From assembly GCF_905475345.1 (NCBI RefSeq), contig NC_066586.1, forward strand, positions 15,425,900 through 15,489,899: a DNA stretch of 64,000 nucleotides, in the 5' to 3' direction. Position 1 is the first letter of the stretch, and every line of letters starts with the position of its first letter. The position numbers and the translations under genes were made by a program. Positions 28,441 to 41,719 of the stretch are shown piece after piece. The DNA comes from Vespula vulgaris. Its lineage: Eukaryota > Arthropoda > Insecta > Hymenoptera > Vespidae. A model generated the notes under the pieces. It did not search any database. It saw nothing but the letters and a program-made list of their open reading frames with translations, and had not been told where the DNA came from.

Positions 28441-28679
28441 ACAAAAAATATATAAGATTGCACACGTAAAAAAGAAAGAACGATAATAATAATAATAATA
28501 AAAAAAAAGAACAAAAAAAGAACAACAAAGAATTAACGATCACGATTAATAAATAAACGTGAATGTGAAGAAACGCAAAAGAAAACAGATACGAAAAGAG
28601 CAAAAAGTATGCGTGGACACGTTAGAATGTTAAATAACAATATAAAAAGAAAGAAAATAAAACGTGTAGGAAGGTCGAA

Positions 28680-28955
28680 ACTGTTTCTTTCTATCTCTTT
28701 CACTCGCGTTTTTGAAAAAGGGTCGTTTATATTTAGTTGGTACGAGATAGCACGGAGCTCCCGTTCCGAACGTTGCGGGCGTCGAGTGGCGACTGTCGTT
28801 TCTTCCGCCGCTCGGCTCCTGACTCGTCTCTTCCCCCCTCCCGAGCCACCTGCTCCCCCCTCCAGTCGACTCCTTGACCCCACCGACACACTACACTGTT
28901 CCCTCTTTCTCATTTTGTCTCTCTCTCTCTCTCTAACTATCTCTCTGTTTCATTC

Positions 28956-29001
<46 letters not shown>

Positions 29002-29050
29002 TTCTCTCTCTCTTTCTCTCTCTTTCTCTTTTCTCTCTCTCTGTCTATCT
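28680..29050. other. CpG-rich island followed by a long CT tract
   Basis: 28750-28890 is unusually C/G-rich (CGTTGCGGGCGTCGAGTGGC, CCGCCGCTCGGCTCC). A CT array of about 125 bases (28918-29045) follows. A GC island before a pyrimidine run can mark a housekeeping-type promoter, but no exon was found. Confidence 0.25.
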
Positions 29051-29489
29051 CACGGTTACCGCCCTCCCTCGATGAAAATTTGTCCTATTACCGCACACAT
29101 CGTCTCTCCTTCTTTCTCTTTCTCTTTGATCTTTCCATGAATTTTGAAAAGACAATGATACTTTAAAGACTATTATTCTAAATTTACGATTACCGATTAA
29201 CGAAAACAAAGATATTTGATACAACTCTCATTAATTAATTAATATACCTCGGAAATTGATATTCCATCGTAAAATTTTATATAAATATCATGCAAGTATT
29301 ATATATAAATGTTATAGAAATGCCATATAAATATTATATAAATGTTATATAAATATTATATAAATACCGTATCTATGGATACTTGGGAAAATGTTATAAA
29401 TTAATAAATTAATAAATTAAATGAAAGAAAGAAAGAAATAAAAATAAATATCATCATAGTAAAATCGATAGTAAATTTTCTCTCTCGTA
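29051..29489. repeat. Degenerate TATAAATATTA repeat
   Basis: About 29277-29370 consists of alternating AAATATTATATA and AAATGTTATATA words, an imperfect short-period tandem repeat in AT-rich DNA. Confidence 0.6.
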
Positions 29490-29523
29490 ATCGGTGAGAG
29501 AAAGAGAAAGAGAGGGAAAAGAA

Positions 29524-29560
<37 letters not shown>

Positions 29561-29604
29561 AAGAGAGAAAGAGAAAGAGAGAAAGAGAAAGAGAGAGAGA
29601 ACAT
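29490..29604. repeat. GA microsatellite
   Basis: GA/GAAA tract of about 115 bases, imperfect. Confidence 0.9.
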
Positions 29605-29690
29605 TTCATTCGAATGGCAAACCGTTTTGCTCGCGGCACATATCCTCTCTCACACTCCTTTTTCTCTACCCACTCCTCGTGCGCTACTTA

Positions 29691-29704
29691 CGCACGGCCG
29701 TGCG
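29691..29704. other. 14-base GC palindrome CGCACGGCCGTGCG
   Basis: A perfect palindrome in a short, very GC- and CpG-rich patch (about 29680-29760, with CGCGCGCG and GTGCACGTGCGC) inside otherwise AT-rich DNA. It may be a protein-binding dyad or part of a promoter. Confidence 0.5.
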
Positions 29705-30104
29705 AAAAGCCGCACGAGCGCGCGCGTGCACGTGCGCATCGTCCCGTGCGTGGCGCGAATCGAGACCCCTACGGAATAAATCAAGCGAAGAAAACCTGCC
29801 GGAAGGTATTAGTGCTGGGGTCGAAACTCTGTCGAATGACGAACAAGAGAAAAAGAGAAAGAGAGACAGACAGAGAGACAGAGATAGGGTTAAGCCGTGG
29901 CCTCAGGCTATCCCTTATCGCGCATCCCTGAAACGTCCTGTAGTCCCGAGGGATCTCCGTGTTAGGATTTGTCGGGAACTCGACGAGAGCCGATCTCAAA
30001 CGTTCGACCCTTATCAGTCCCTCTCGCTCGGCATCACGAGACTAGCTAATTGTGTTATCGCTACCGAACGGACTCTCTCTCTATCTCTCTCTCTCTCTCT
30101 CTTT

Positions 30105-30135
<31 letters not shown>

Positions 30136-30489
30136 GTTTCTGTTTCTCTTTCCCTTCCTCTCTCTTTCTCTTTTTACAGAAAGTCACGAAACTTTCTTAC
30201 TCGTTTCTTATAAATTCCTTTTTCCTTTTTAATGATCCTTTAGTTTTCGTAAGATTCTACGGAATTGATAATGGACATTCCAATCTTGTCAATTTATATT
30301 TAAAACGTTTATATAGGATGTTTGTATCATCTTAGGTTTAGATATATGAAACTGCAATATCATGATTCATAGTAAGGTAAGTAGGTATTTGTTTATTGCG
30401 ACTTTTACGAGTATTATACTCGTGAGTCATAATAAAAGCATGCGTCGTGATTAGTGCAAAATTAGTATGTATCATTAAAAAAATATCAG

Positions 30490-30534
<45 letters not shown>

Positions 30535-30565
30535 ACTCATAAGAGTACAGAGATTTTATTATCAA
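29705..30565. other. Unique island then CT and TA repeats
   Basis: 29705-30065 is mixed-composition DNA with open frames on + but no splice support. CT (about 30069-30170) and TA (about 30495-30532) arrays follow. Confidence 0.45.
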
Positions 30566-30862
30566 CTTGTATGAAAGTGTACGGATCGTTCGTATCTCAC
30601 ACTCCGAAAGTTCCGAACGAGCTGGTCTGCTTTTACGAGGGCTTCATCAAAATATCGGTACATATTATCATAAACTCCGATCAGGCGAAATCGCCTTTGC
30701 GATCGAAGCCACGAAAGGCTGGATCTCGATCGTGTTCGATCTTGGCCCTCGGGTTCCGACGTGGACCAGTCCATTTATTATTCTATTAAATTCGTAGTTT
30801 CCCATCGGGGACCACCCCTGGCCTAAAGCTATCTCTCCTTTATGACTTAATGCGATATTCAT
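30566..30862. other. Unique island open in several frames
   Basis: About 300 bases of balanced composition lie between a TA and a GA microsatellite. Overlapping frames of 64-76 codons exist on both strands, a sign of low stop density rather than a gene. No donor or acceptor fits a frame. Possible conserved non-coding element. Confidence 0.25.
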
Positions 30863-30864
30863 AT

Positions 30865-30865
<1 letters not shown>

Positions 30866-30921
<56 letters not shown>

Positions 30922-31568
30922 CGAAGAGAAGTAAAGGGACCGACCTCTCCGTTAGCCATGCCAGCCGTATCGTAATTAACGTTGGGAGTTTCCCTCCTTC
31001 TCCCTCACTTATCCTCTTCTTCCCTCTCTTTATCCTCTTCCTTCTTTCTTTTTTCTTTCCTTTTTTTTTCTTTTTCCTTTCGAAACTCTCTTGCAGTTGT
31101 AATACAACTCTCTTATCATCATCTTTATAAGTCTTTCCATCAGCTATTATTATTTAGTACTATTATGAATAAATATTATGTACGATATCGATCATTTTTG
31201 TTATCTTAAAATTTATCTCCTTTTTGTTTCTTGTTTTTTTCCTGGTTTATTCTTTTTCTATACCATACACGTGTTTATCAAACTAACATTATTAATAGGT
31301 TAAAAATATACCTGTAATTAAGCACAAAAATAAAATTTAAATTATCCCAATCATCCGTGAAAATATTATTGAAACATATAATTACGCGTACAAAAATAAA
31401 TAGATAATGTAATTTTGTAACAAAAAATATATATATACATAACGAAATAAAAAAATAATCTACGCGATGCGATCCACGGATCTTGAAATTTAATTGCGAC
31501 GATCGTTATTTTGGTCCGGTGAAATGATTAACGTGATTGCGAGACGTGAAACGTATACATATACATAC

Positions 31569-31622
<54 letters not shown>

Positions 31623-32096
31623 TTTTTTTCGAGCGTTGCTCGCGTCCTCCAAAGGAACGCACATGGCATATAGGTCTGTGGAGTAATACCTAAATTAATA
31701 ATCAGCCGTTCCACGCGTTAATTATGCGCACACGTTCGTCGTTATGCGTCTATCTGAATCTCTATGTGTGTATGTACGTATGTGTGTAAAGGGGAACTCG
31801 GCAGGTAATTGCAGGCGCGCGTGCGCTCTTGACTTGCTCATCGAAACTCGCTACGTTTTGCCATAATGAATCCTACCGGAACGTATGTACGTATGTATGT
31901 ATATATCTATGCATGTATTCGTATATATGACTAACTATACAGGGTGAGACGTTCGAGAGGGGTCGAAGATACATGTACGATCATTTCAGCCATTCATTGA
32001 GTCTTTTTTATTCATCGTTGATCAGGAAGAAGAAAAAATAAAATGATCGTTAAAAAAGTCAGGAACATCATTTCGTTAATTAAATTCTATGTTTGT

Positions 32097-32139
<43 letters not shown>

Positions 32140-32155
32140 TCTCTCTCTCTCTGTT
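30866..32155. repeat. GA, TA and CT microsatellites with unique spacers
   Basis: GA (30866-30922), TA (about 31571-31616) and CT (32099-32153). A TATACAGGGTGAGACG word at about 31936 resembles insect transposon tips but has no partner. Confidence 0.8.
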
Positions 32156-32727
32156 TTATTATTCAATAAAATATTCAGATATGACGTGCACCATTGTAAT
32201 TCCTTTTTAATTACTTTACTGAATCTTCATCTTAATTACACGTTTAAATCACACAATTCAATAACGATCCTATCGATTAACAGTTTCGCAACCAAGATAA
32301 TTACTTACTTATTTCTTTTCTTATCTGATTATTACGAAATCTCTTTTTCGAAAGTTGTAATCACCATTTTCACAATGACACGACGTCCGATTCGAGTAGA
32401 TATCTAATTACTTCATTCGATTTGATTTATTTCTTATCTACTAAAGGATGTACCTCTCTCGAATTTCTCAAGTTCTTTTTTCTCTGATAACACGCTAGAA
32501 CTTTGATAAGATAATCTAGCGATTCCACTTAAATACTTCACCCTATATAACGGAACAAGGGGTGGTTGTCGTGGAAGAACCGAGGTGGGGGTAGTTTGCC
32601 CCGACACGAGTCTGTAGAGTGTCCTCTCTGGTGTTACAGGTTCGGTGCATTAGTTTGCCTAAAAGGTTTGTGCCATCAGTCTCTGAATGTCCCTCTGTCG
32701 TTGGATCCTGTACAACCTACGTTTTCA

Positions 32728-32758
<31 letters not shown>

Positions 32759-33383
32759 CCCCTCTATTCCCCACTCTTTCTCTCTGTATCTCTAGTTCTC
32801 CATTGGTTGTTTCTGTTGCACCAGAGCTCTATTTTGCACGCACCAATGCACTGTCCTCGGGGGAGAAGGAGGACAAATACACTCCACTCCCTCTCTCTCT
32901 CTCTCTCTCTGTTTCTCTTTATTTCTCTCTCTCTCTCTTACTCGTATTACTATGCTTCATGCACGTAAATTAAGTGCGTCGCATCGTTGGTATCCAGATG
33001 AGTTAGTGTGCTCCGTTAATTCGCGCTAATGGACAGGTTTTGAAAGTTTAATTGTCGGTTTGCCAATCCGAGAAAGATCAAACACGAGACAGGGTTAAAG
33101 GTTTAAAGGGATAAAGTTTCAAAGATCCAGTATGAAATTGTTTTTTTCTTTTTTCTTTTTCTTTCTTTTTCTGAAGGATATTCAAAAATATTCAGCAGCA
33201 TTTCTACCGTGGTATGAATAAATTAGAGATAATTATCATCGATTTTCATTGATAGCGAAACTCTCTCTATTTCTTGAATAATAAGACGATCACGAATATA
33301 GAAGTCTCGAGAACGGATATATTAGTCTTACGAAGTTTCCAACGTAGTTATTCCTACGTTCGTATCTCTTCTCTTTTCTTTCG
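32156..33383. other. Non-coding DNA with CT repeats
   Basis: CT tracts at about 32731-32765 and 32888-32912. The unique patch 32550-32720 is G/T-richer. No exon was supported. Confidence 0.5.
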
Positions 33384-33450
33384 ACGTTGGCGCGGTCGTT
33401 ACAGTAGTAAGAAGCTCCTAGACAGTGGAGCTACTGTGAGCTACCAACGT
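33384..33450. other. Imperfect hairpin in a unique island
   Basis: ACGTTGG (33384-33390) pairs with CCAACGT (33444-33450), and AGCTCC (33413-33418) with GGAGCT (33427-33432) around an 8-base loop; CAGTAG and CTACTG can also pair. The size of 67 bases is compatible with a small-RNA precursor, but the internal mismatches are large. Confidence 0.3.
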
Positions 33451-36400
33451 TTCTGCTCGGTTTCACTCCTTAGGATTTCCTGTTTCCTGTATCGTGGATG
33501 ACCCCACGTGCGGACTCGTAGCAAACTGCTTTGCCCAACTATGTTGTTTCATCGTCGAATAATTTGGAACGAGGTAAAGAAGGAAAATATTTATAAGTAC
33601 TTGTTGCATAATTTAGCTCTTATTTTTCAAATAAATTTGATTAATTGTTATCGACACTTGATAAATTTATTATTCATTTTATTAATTTCATTATTTAATT
33701 CAATAAATCATTAATAGTATCGTCTCGTTAGACATTTTTTTAGAGCAAAAATTTTTTTTGTCCTTTCTCTCTCTCTCTCTCTCTCTTTTTCTTCTTCGTT
33801 CTCTCTTTCTCTTTTTCTTTTTTTTCTTTTCTACTTCAAACTAGACTTATTCAGAAATGTTTCACGTGATCGCAGCATACGTACACGTGTATGTGTATGT
33901 ACATATGTATATCGTAGACGAAACGAGCGTTGATATACGAAGGATGTTAAGCAGATGTTAGCTCAAGTTCTAATTAAAACAAAGCGAGGAACCCTGTTCT
34001 CCGAGGTCACCCCGGTATCTCTCATAGGGATGGAAAAGAGCGATAAAAAGAAAATGAAGTACGAGCGCCGTAGTAACACGAGATGGCACTTTCTCTCTAT
34101 CGGCTTCATAAAGATGTATCATAGATCTTCTTTTTCCTTTGAACTACATCTGCAGCTAATCGACTCGTACTATGTAGTTTATATATATATATATGTTTAT
34201 ATATATATATATGTATGTATGTATGTATATATGTATGTATATATGTATATTCAGTTCGTATTAACGAACTGTTTAATTAATCTTCAACAATTTTTTCTTT
34301 TCTACTGACTAACTAATTAATCAATCAGTTTCAATTTATTATTTAAATACAAGTATCATTAAGAATATCAATACAAAATAAATTTAGCAGAAAGATAAAT
34401 TGTTCCCTTTTATTATCTATTTTATAATCCTTCTATTCTTTGTACTAAAGTTTATCGTAGTAAAATATCTTTTCAGTTTCTTTCTAATCTGAAAAAGGTT
34501 TTCAAGTTTATCCGACTATTAACATTAGCCGATATTATTCTGTCGTTTGATGGTAACAACTAACACTGTCCTTTGTCCATCTCTTTATTTATTATCTTTG
34601 AAAGAAAGCAGGTATACATAGTCCTTTTTCCATTTATCTACTGTCACTCGAGAAAACTATAAATCATTATGTACTATTGGTCAAATCGTCCAAGGGAACA
34701 TGCCTGTTTCCACTGTAGTGAAAGAAAGATAGACTGTGTAGGCTTGCTCAACCGATCGGAGTCATGCTTAAACGAGCACCACATTTAATACTTGCACTCA
34801 CTTTGGAATGTACTCGGTACTATGATATTTCAATATTAGAGAATTAATCTCCTCCCATGATCGCTTTTGTAACTCGTTCCTCGTGCCGATCTAATGATCG
34901 ACGAGAAAGCAATTTTTTTTGTCACTTATGTCTCTCTCTCTCTCTGCTTCTATCTTTTTCTCTTTAGAGAATACAAAAAGTTAGATTACAGTCTCTTCAT
35001 TATCATAAATAATGCTTACGCGTTACGCATTATCTTGGAATCTCTAAGATACTTAACATTTCTAATATCATACCTCATGGAATTTACGATATAATAGTAG
35101 AGAGACATAATGGTATTAAATAAATTTGTTATCGATTATATTACCGTGTTCCGACTAACATTTCAATTTGATGTAACGCTCGTAATCGCGAGAGAAAAAA
35201 TATGAAGAAAAAAAGGAATGTCGACAAACACTTCGAACTATATATATATATATAAAAAAGAAAATTAAAAAGAAATAAAAAACAATTCGAATAGATCGAA
35301 AGAGATATCGATATCAAAAGAATTTCGATTCTTTACTTCGAAAAGAATTTTTTATCTCGAATAATATTTTTCTAATAATATTTTGCGATAAAATCATGAC
35401 TCTCGAATTACTTCTAAGACGCAATTTCGATCTCCTTCGCGATCTGTTCGGTCGATGAAAGGGGAACGTTACGTTCTTTCGCCGACAAAGAGCTCAGTGT
35501 TCGAACGCATAACTCACGTACATAAGTTCGTACATACATACGTATGCATGTACATGGTGCGTTAATAACGTCCTCGTTATAAAGCCGTATAACGCGTAAC
35601 GTAAGTGGGTTAACAGCCGGTGAAGCACGGTGCTATGAGAGATGAGAACGATCGGAAACTAGAAAAGGGTTTGGCACAAAATTGAAATCAATTTAAAATA
35701 ATTCGATCGATTGAAAAATTCCAAAAGTTTAGATCATTTTCAATCACTATTCATGATTTCTTTGAGTTTTTGATTTTTCAACAAATTTACCTGAGAATTT
35801 TTATTTGTATGTATGTATGTGTGTGTGTACTTTTCTTCTTTCTTTTTTATTTTTTTTCCGCATAGAAGAAAAGAAAAGAAAGAATCGTTTGTTGGCTTAT
35901 TGTTTTCTTCCTTAGCACCTGGTAGATAGGAGAAGAATCCGTAAAGTTTGCACAATAAGTTATCCTTCTTACCCTTCTTAGTTTGTATGTTTCCGAATGA
36001 GAAAAGGGTGGAAAACGAAGGGTTGTGTACGTTTCTCTCCCTCGAGAAATACGAGACAACAAAGAAACATTATAACTCACAGGCTCGGGAATAACAGCGT
36101 TATGCTTTGCTATACTCGTTATTACGTTTTCCCGAGGAAAATATCGATTTATTTGCTGGTTGACATAAATGTATATGTATGTATGTGTATATATATGAGA
36201 TGTATGTATATATACATATATCCTCGTCAAATGAAACTGCAGGACGTTTAGCACGATTGTTATCGTCCTTTCCTTTTGCTATCTTTCGTTCTGCGTAAAA
36301 GCTTTATTTTATGAATCCAATAGAGAGAAAGAGCAATTAATTCTCCTGAACGGCTTTCGAGTCGATCGTTAAGACGATCTTGATTTCTCTCCGACGACGA

Positions 36401-37846
36401 GTCGGATTTAGCGATCGTAAATTTTCTTTCAACCTTGAATCGATCTTTCGTTGGACACAAAGCTGACTCTCGAAGCTTAAGTTCCTTCTTTCTTCTTTCC
36501 TTCCTCTTTTCCTTTCATCCTTTCTTCTTTCCTGTATTTCTCATTTTTGTTATTTCTTCGTGTTTTCTTTTTTCTCTCTTTCTTCTTTTCTATTTATTTT
36601 TAGAAAAACTTACATTTTTATTATACACTTCTCGCTATAAAGTCGATAACACGAACACGTTGTGATAGGATACCCTGTATAATTCCTTTTAAAAGTTGTT
36701 AAGAAAATAAAAAAAAAAAAAGAAGAAAATATAAAAAAAGAAAAATAAATACATTAAAACAAAAATTTATGGGAAAGTGTAAAATATATTTCGTACTTAG
36801 AAGTGGCGGCGTAATCATTGGATTTTCGAGGGTGTGTTCTCTTAGCAAAAACTTTTATTTGAGGACGTCAAAATTTTCTCTTTCTCTGTCTCTCTCTTTT
36901 AGCATATTTAATCTTGCGAAGAATTTGGCGAAGAAAACCTGTTTTTTCTCTACCCCGGTTGTTAGCATACACCTTTTTTGAACCCTCGTCAAGGCAAGTC
37001 TCGCTAGAGCCCTAACAAATTGTTCTTTTCATCTTACTTTTCTGTTTTTTTTTTTATATTTCTTTTTTTTGACAAATTTCCACCACTCACATTCGTGCGA
37101 ATGACCTGTACGAAATAGAAGATACAAAGGATTTAATGGGCAAACGAATTTTCGTGAAACGACCATCGGGTCCTAAAAAGAATCTTCAACTCAAAAATTT
37201 TATTAGGTTGTTCATTTTATTTTTCCCTTCATTATTTGTTATTCGTTTTGCTTTATATGCGTTCTTTCTATTTTTGAGCAAAATTGAAACGGGTCTCTAA
37301 AAGAAAATTTTATTAGGGGTTTCGTTTCATATTTTGTCCCTTACATTGTGTTCTTTTCAATATTTTTCTTTTCTTTTTTCTTTTTTCATCAATTTGAACA
37401 AAATATGTTTAAGAAATATTTTATTATAATTTTTCTCTTTTATCTTATAATGTATTGTTTTCTTTTCTATTTTCCTTTCAGTTTCTTTTTTTTTTTCTTA
37501 TTCCTAAATGGCACCACTTTTTGATAGCAATAAATATTGTTCTCTGTACCTCTTTTTCTTTCTTTTTGTAAAAACTTTACAAAATGACGCATGCAACGCG
37601 TGGAAGGAATTAAATATACCTGACGTTTATTCTCCTCGTTGGTTCACGATACACTTTTAAAAATAATTTTTAGCCGAAAAACACGCTCTTTCTCTCTCTC
37701 TTTTTGAACTCGTTTTACGTATGTACATATATATATATATATATAAATTAAATACACAGATACATATAACTTATCATTCACATGAATACCAACTGAGCAT
37801 ATTTTTACAATATGTAGTATGATCATTTTTATTTTAGTAGAGCTCA
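33451..37846. other. Non-coding DNA
   Basis: CT (about 33770-33786), TA/TG (about 34180-34252), TA (about 37727-37744), T-rich DNA and unique patches at 34690-34800 and 36330-36420. No gene seen. Confidence 0.45.
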
Positions 37847-37861
37847 ATGATGATGATGATA

Positions 37862-37901
<40 letters not shown>
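37847..37901. repeat. GAT trinucleotide array
   Basis: About 18 GAT units with one AAT interruption. It would read poly-Asp, poly-His or poly-Ile depending on frame, but none of the frames looks like a gene. Confidence 0.95.
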
Positions 37902-37902
<1 letters not shown>

Positions 37903-38072
37903 TGCATTGAGATTTATGGTCGTTGGATAAGAACAAAAAGAGAAAAATCGAATAGTACTTTCCTGCTTGATCTGTACACCAAGGTTGTCTGGATGCTGGA
38001 GAAAGGAGACACGGCGCCATTGACGGTGAAGCGATCGCATGGAATCCGTTCTGAGCTTCTTCTTCCTTTGCT

Positions 38073-38109
<37 letters not shown>

Positions 38110-38605
38110 AAAAAATATACTTTTTCATTATTCATATACTCTTATGTTCGAATCGTTGTGTAAGAACACGTGCGTTCTTTATATTAGACATCATATATAA
38201 ATAACTCTAAGAAGATATTTTTAAATAATGTCTTCTAAAATATATTATTATAAATGTATACACATAAATTATCATGAAAAAGAAGATTCCACCGGTCGAA
38301 AATTATTTTCCTAGTAAAAAATTTATCTTACGAAAGTAATTACAGAAATTAAAATTTCAACGAGAAAATTTGTAAAGATTACCTTGAATGACAAACTTAT
38401 TCCTTATAGATTGTCTCATATATTTAATTAATTACGTAAAACTATTGATGTATCTATTTAACTAAACAAATTTTTTTCTTTATAATTACCGAAAAAAGTG
38501 TCGATTGAGAAATTTTACAAATGTCGATACATTTAACCTATAACGTGACGACACGCATGCATTTTCATGAAATTTAACCTTCATGAGAAGAAAGAGAAAG
38601 AGATG

Positions 38606-38651
<46 letters not shown>

Positions 38652-40439
38652 ACAAAGAAAGAAAGAAAGAAAAGGAGTGAAAGGGGAAGAAAGAAAAGTC
38701 CCAAGATCGATTTCACGTTTACCTGGCGGATATTGCGCAAGGAACACATTCGAAAGGATTGTATGGCCCCTTACTGGTCGCTACTCTGGCGTTCGCTTTC
38801 ATTAACGAAAGTATTTCTCTGCTCTCGGTAGTTCCGTGTCTATGGTTCTCTTTTTCTCTCTCTCTATCTCTCTCTTTCTTTCTCTCTATCTTTGTATCTA
38901 TCTTTCTCTCTTTCTCTTTACTTTACGCTTAGCTTTTCGTTCTCGCTCTCGTTCGTCCGTTAATCGTGTCTCCACTTTCGAAACTCATACGAATAATCAA
39001 AGTACCATTTTATTTTTTAATCAATATTAATTTTACTTAATATTTTTCCCATATCTATATGGAAGTAAAATTTATTTTACATCTATATTTTTTTTATTGC
39101 AAAAATTTAACACGATTCGTTGATAGGTATCACAATGACCTGGAAAATTATAGGTTAGATTTGTTTTATCGGAAAGGTTTTTATATATCCATATATATCT
39201 ATATATACCTATATATATCATACACTTATATATACATATATATACATATCACATTTAGCTGCATACATACTAAATATATATATAAAGTGTATACTTAAAC
39301 AATATTATATATGTACATATGTATGTATACACACACACACACACACACATTTATATATATATTAACTTTTTACATTTCAAAAATTTATAAGCATTTGTTA
39401 CTGTAAACTAAAATGATCGAAATGACTAAGTTATGTTAGAAAATTGTTCGTGGTTCTTTTCGATGTGAAATGGAAAAGAAATAAAAAGGAGAGAGAGAGA
39501 GAGAAAGAGATAGGCAGGCAAAAAAGAGAGAGAAAGAGAAAGAAAAATAGAAAGAGAGAGAGAATGAATGAATGAAAAATTAGCACGTTCTGTAGGGCAC
39601 GAGGTAGGAATGCAACAAAGAAAGAAGATAGAGATCGAGGAAGCTGTTTGAAAAGGAGATGGGAAGAGAGTCCCCTATACCTGCCATAACCTGTAGCATT
39701 CTTCGAAGTATTAAACTTGCTTGTGGGTGAATATACGGTCGGTCTCTTAGCTTGAAAAATTCAACAGAAATGAATATAACGACGCGAAAGTGGAAGATGT
39801 AGTTCTTTTTTCTATATTTTCTTCTTTTTTTGTTCCTCCTGTGTTTCTTTTTCTTCTTATTTTTTTCTCCTTTTTCTTCCTTTCTTTCTTTCTTTTTTCA
39901 ACATAGAGTTCTAAAGTTCTTTGGATCGTCTGGAATGCTAACGAAGTTAAGTTGCCGGTATACTTAAGAGTGATGCACTTTAAACATTTCACTTTTTGTG
40001 TTTACCTTTTATAAAAAGGATATCCATTCGTTCGGTACTATTTTCCAAATTTACATAGTATATATATATACCTTACTGAAGTACGTGCTTATGTGTTTAA
40101 AATAACTGATGATTTTTAATTTAGAAAATTTACGTTAGATGGCACAAGTATATTTTTATCACGAGCTGTGACAATTAACCTTAATAAATTATGGTAATAA
40201 GCAGATTTGTTAATAATTCATAAATCGTGATCATTTTTCGTTTATTAAAAGCAAACGGTCTTAACCGAATGAAATATATACACATATATTTTATGGTTAA
40301 TATATATTTATTGGATAGAAGAAACGAGAAAAAAACATTGAATACGACGATTAAACATCTAGCGACACCGTTTGTTCTTTAGAAAAACTAATGGAATTTA
40401 GGTTAATTACGATAGTTCCGGAATGTATTGATATATAGA
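37902..40439. other. Non-coding DNA upstream of the membrane protein gene
   Basis: GA (about 38071-38106, 38609-38652, and loose copies near 39490-39560), CA (about 39322-39349) and TA patches. The last 300 bases before the gene hold its presumed promoter; a TATATA word lies about 35 bases before the ATG, too close to be a clear TATA box. Confidence 0.45.
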
Positions 40440-40466
40440 TAAAAATTCTTTTCATTTGTGATCGAT

Positions 40467-40690
40467 ATGTCGGTGGAGACTAGTGGTAATAAAATTTCTG
40501 ATAGGATGAAGGACGAAGAAATTTACGATTCACGTAGACTTCGTGAGACTGCCAAAATTGCGAGCATTTATCATAAAAGTGATAATAAATTCCAAAGGAA
40601 CAAGAAACTTTCCCACATCGTGCATGCTAGTTTAAATTTCGTGCAATTTGTAAGTTATCATACGTACATATATAATATATATCATATTAC

Positions 40691-40729
<39 letters not shown>

Positions 40730-41656
40730 TACGATGAAATAATATGATTTTTATTTTATAATAAAAATAAAATATCCATAAAGTAACCAACAAAATTTTG
40801 TACACACACACGCACATACATATATATGTATATATATAAACAATATAATTTATATAATAAAGAACATAATATCTTGCTGAGAAAGAAATTTTATTGGTTA
40901 CAATAATAATTAGGTTAAAAGCATAACGCATGTTTTGACTCGAACGAAATTTCTAATCTCGAAGAAGAAAGAGTAAAAAAGAAAAGAAATATAAAGCAAG
41001 AAAAAAAAAAGAAAACAGAGAGAAAGAAACTAGAGAACGCACTTAATCATATCTTATTACGTCACGATGCACGAATTTAAAGATCCTCGGACATACTTGG
41101 AACGTCGACGCCTTCTGGGTCGCTTGTATATGTATATGATATGTATATATGTATATGTATATGATGTGTGCGTGTGTGTATGTGTGTTATGTCGTATAAC
41201 AGCTTGTGCTACTCGCTTCGTCGACTAGTTCGGATGCAAAGAAAACGCGGAAGCGAGTTGACCCGATTTCGAGAGGAACGAACGAATGGACACGTATGTA
41301 ATACATAAATACACACACACACACACACACATATATATATGTACGTATGTATATGCGAACGAAGGTGAATCAGAAATCGCACGTGTTCTTCCACAATTTT
41401 ATGTAATCCGAAACATTTCGTTGTGCGTCGACACGCATTCCAACTAAACGACGACAAATTCTAATCGATCCAGGAAGACAATTTACTTTTTAATCTTTCC
41501 CTTCGTGTTTCGTGTTTAACGTTTAAATCATCACTGAGATTTGAGAAAGCATTTTCCTTTGATCATGACCTCCTTATTAACGTCCTTATTTATAAACAGT
41601 GATTTAATACAGTATCTTTCGTCATATCTTGTTTCTGTTTTTCTTTTTTCTTCCTT

Positions 41657-41719
<63 letters not shown>

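Noticed and set aside
31935..36680. CAGGGT words with adjacent TA at both ends, like transposon tips 4.7 kb apart
   Set aside because: Only six bases are shared and no transposase frame lies between them.
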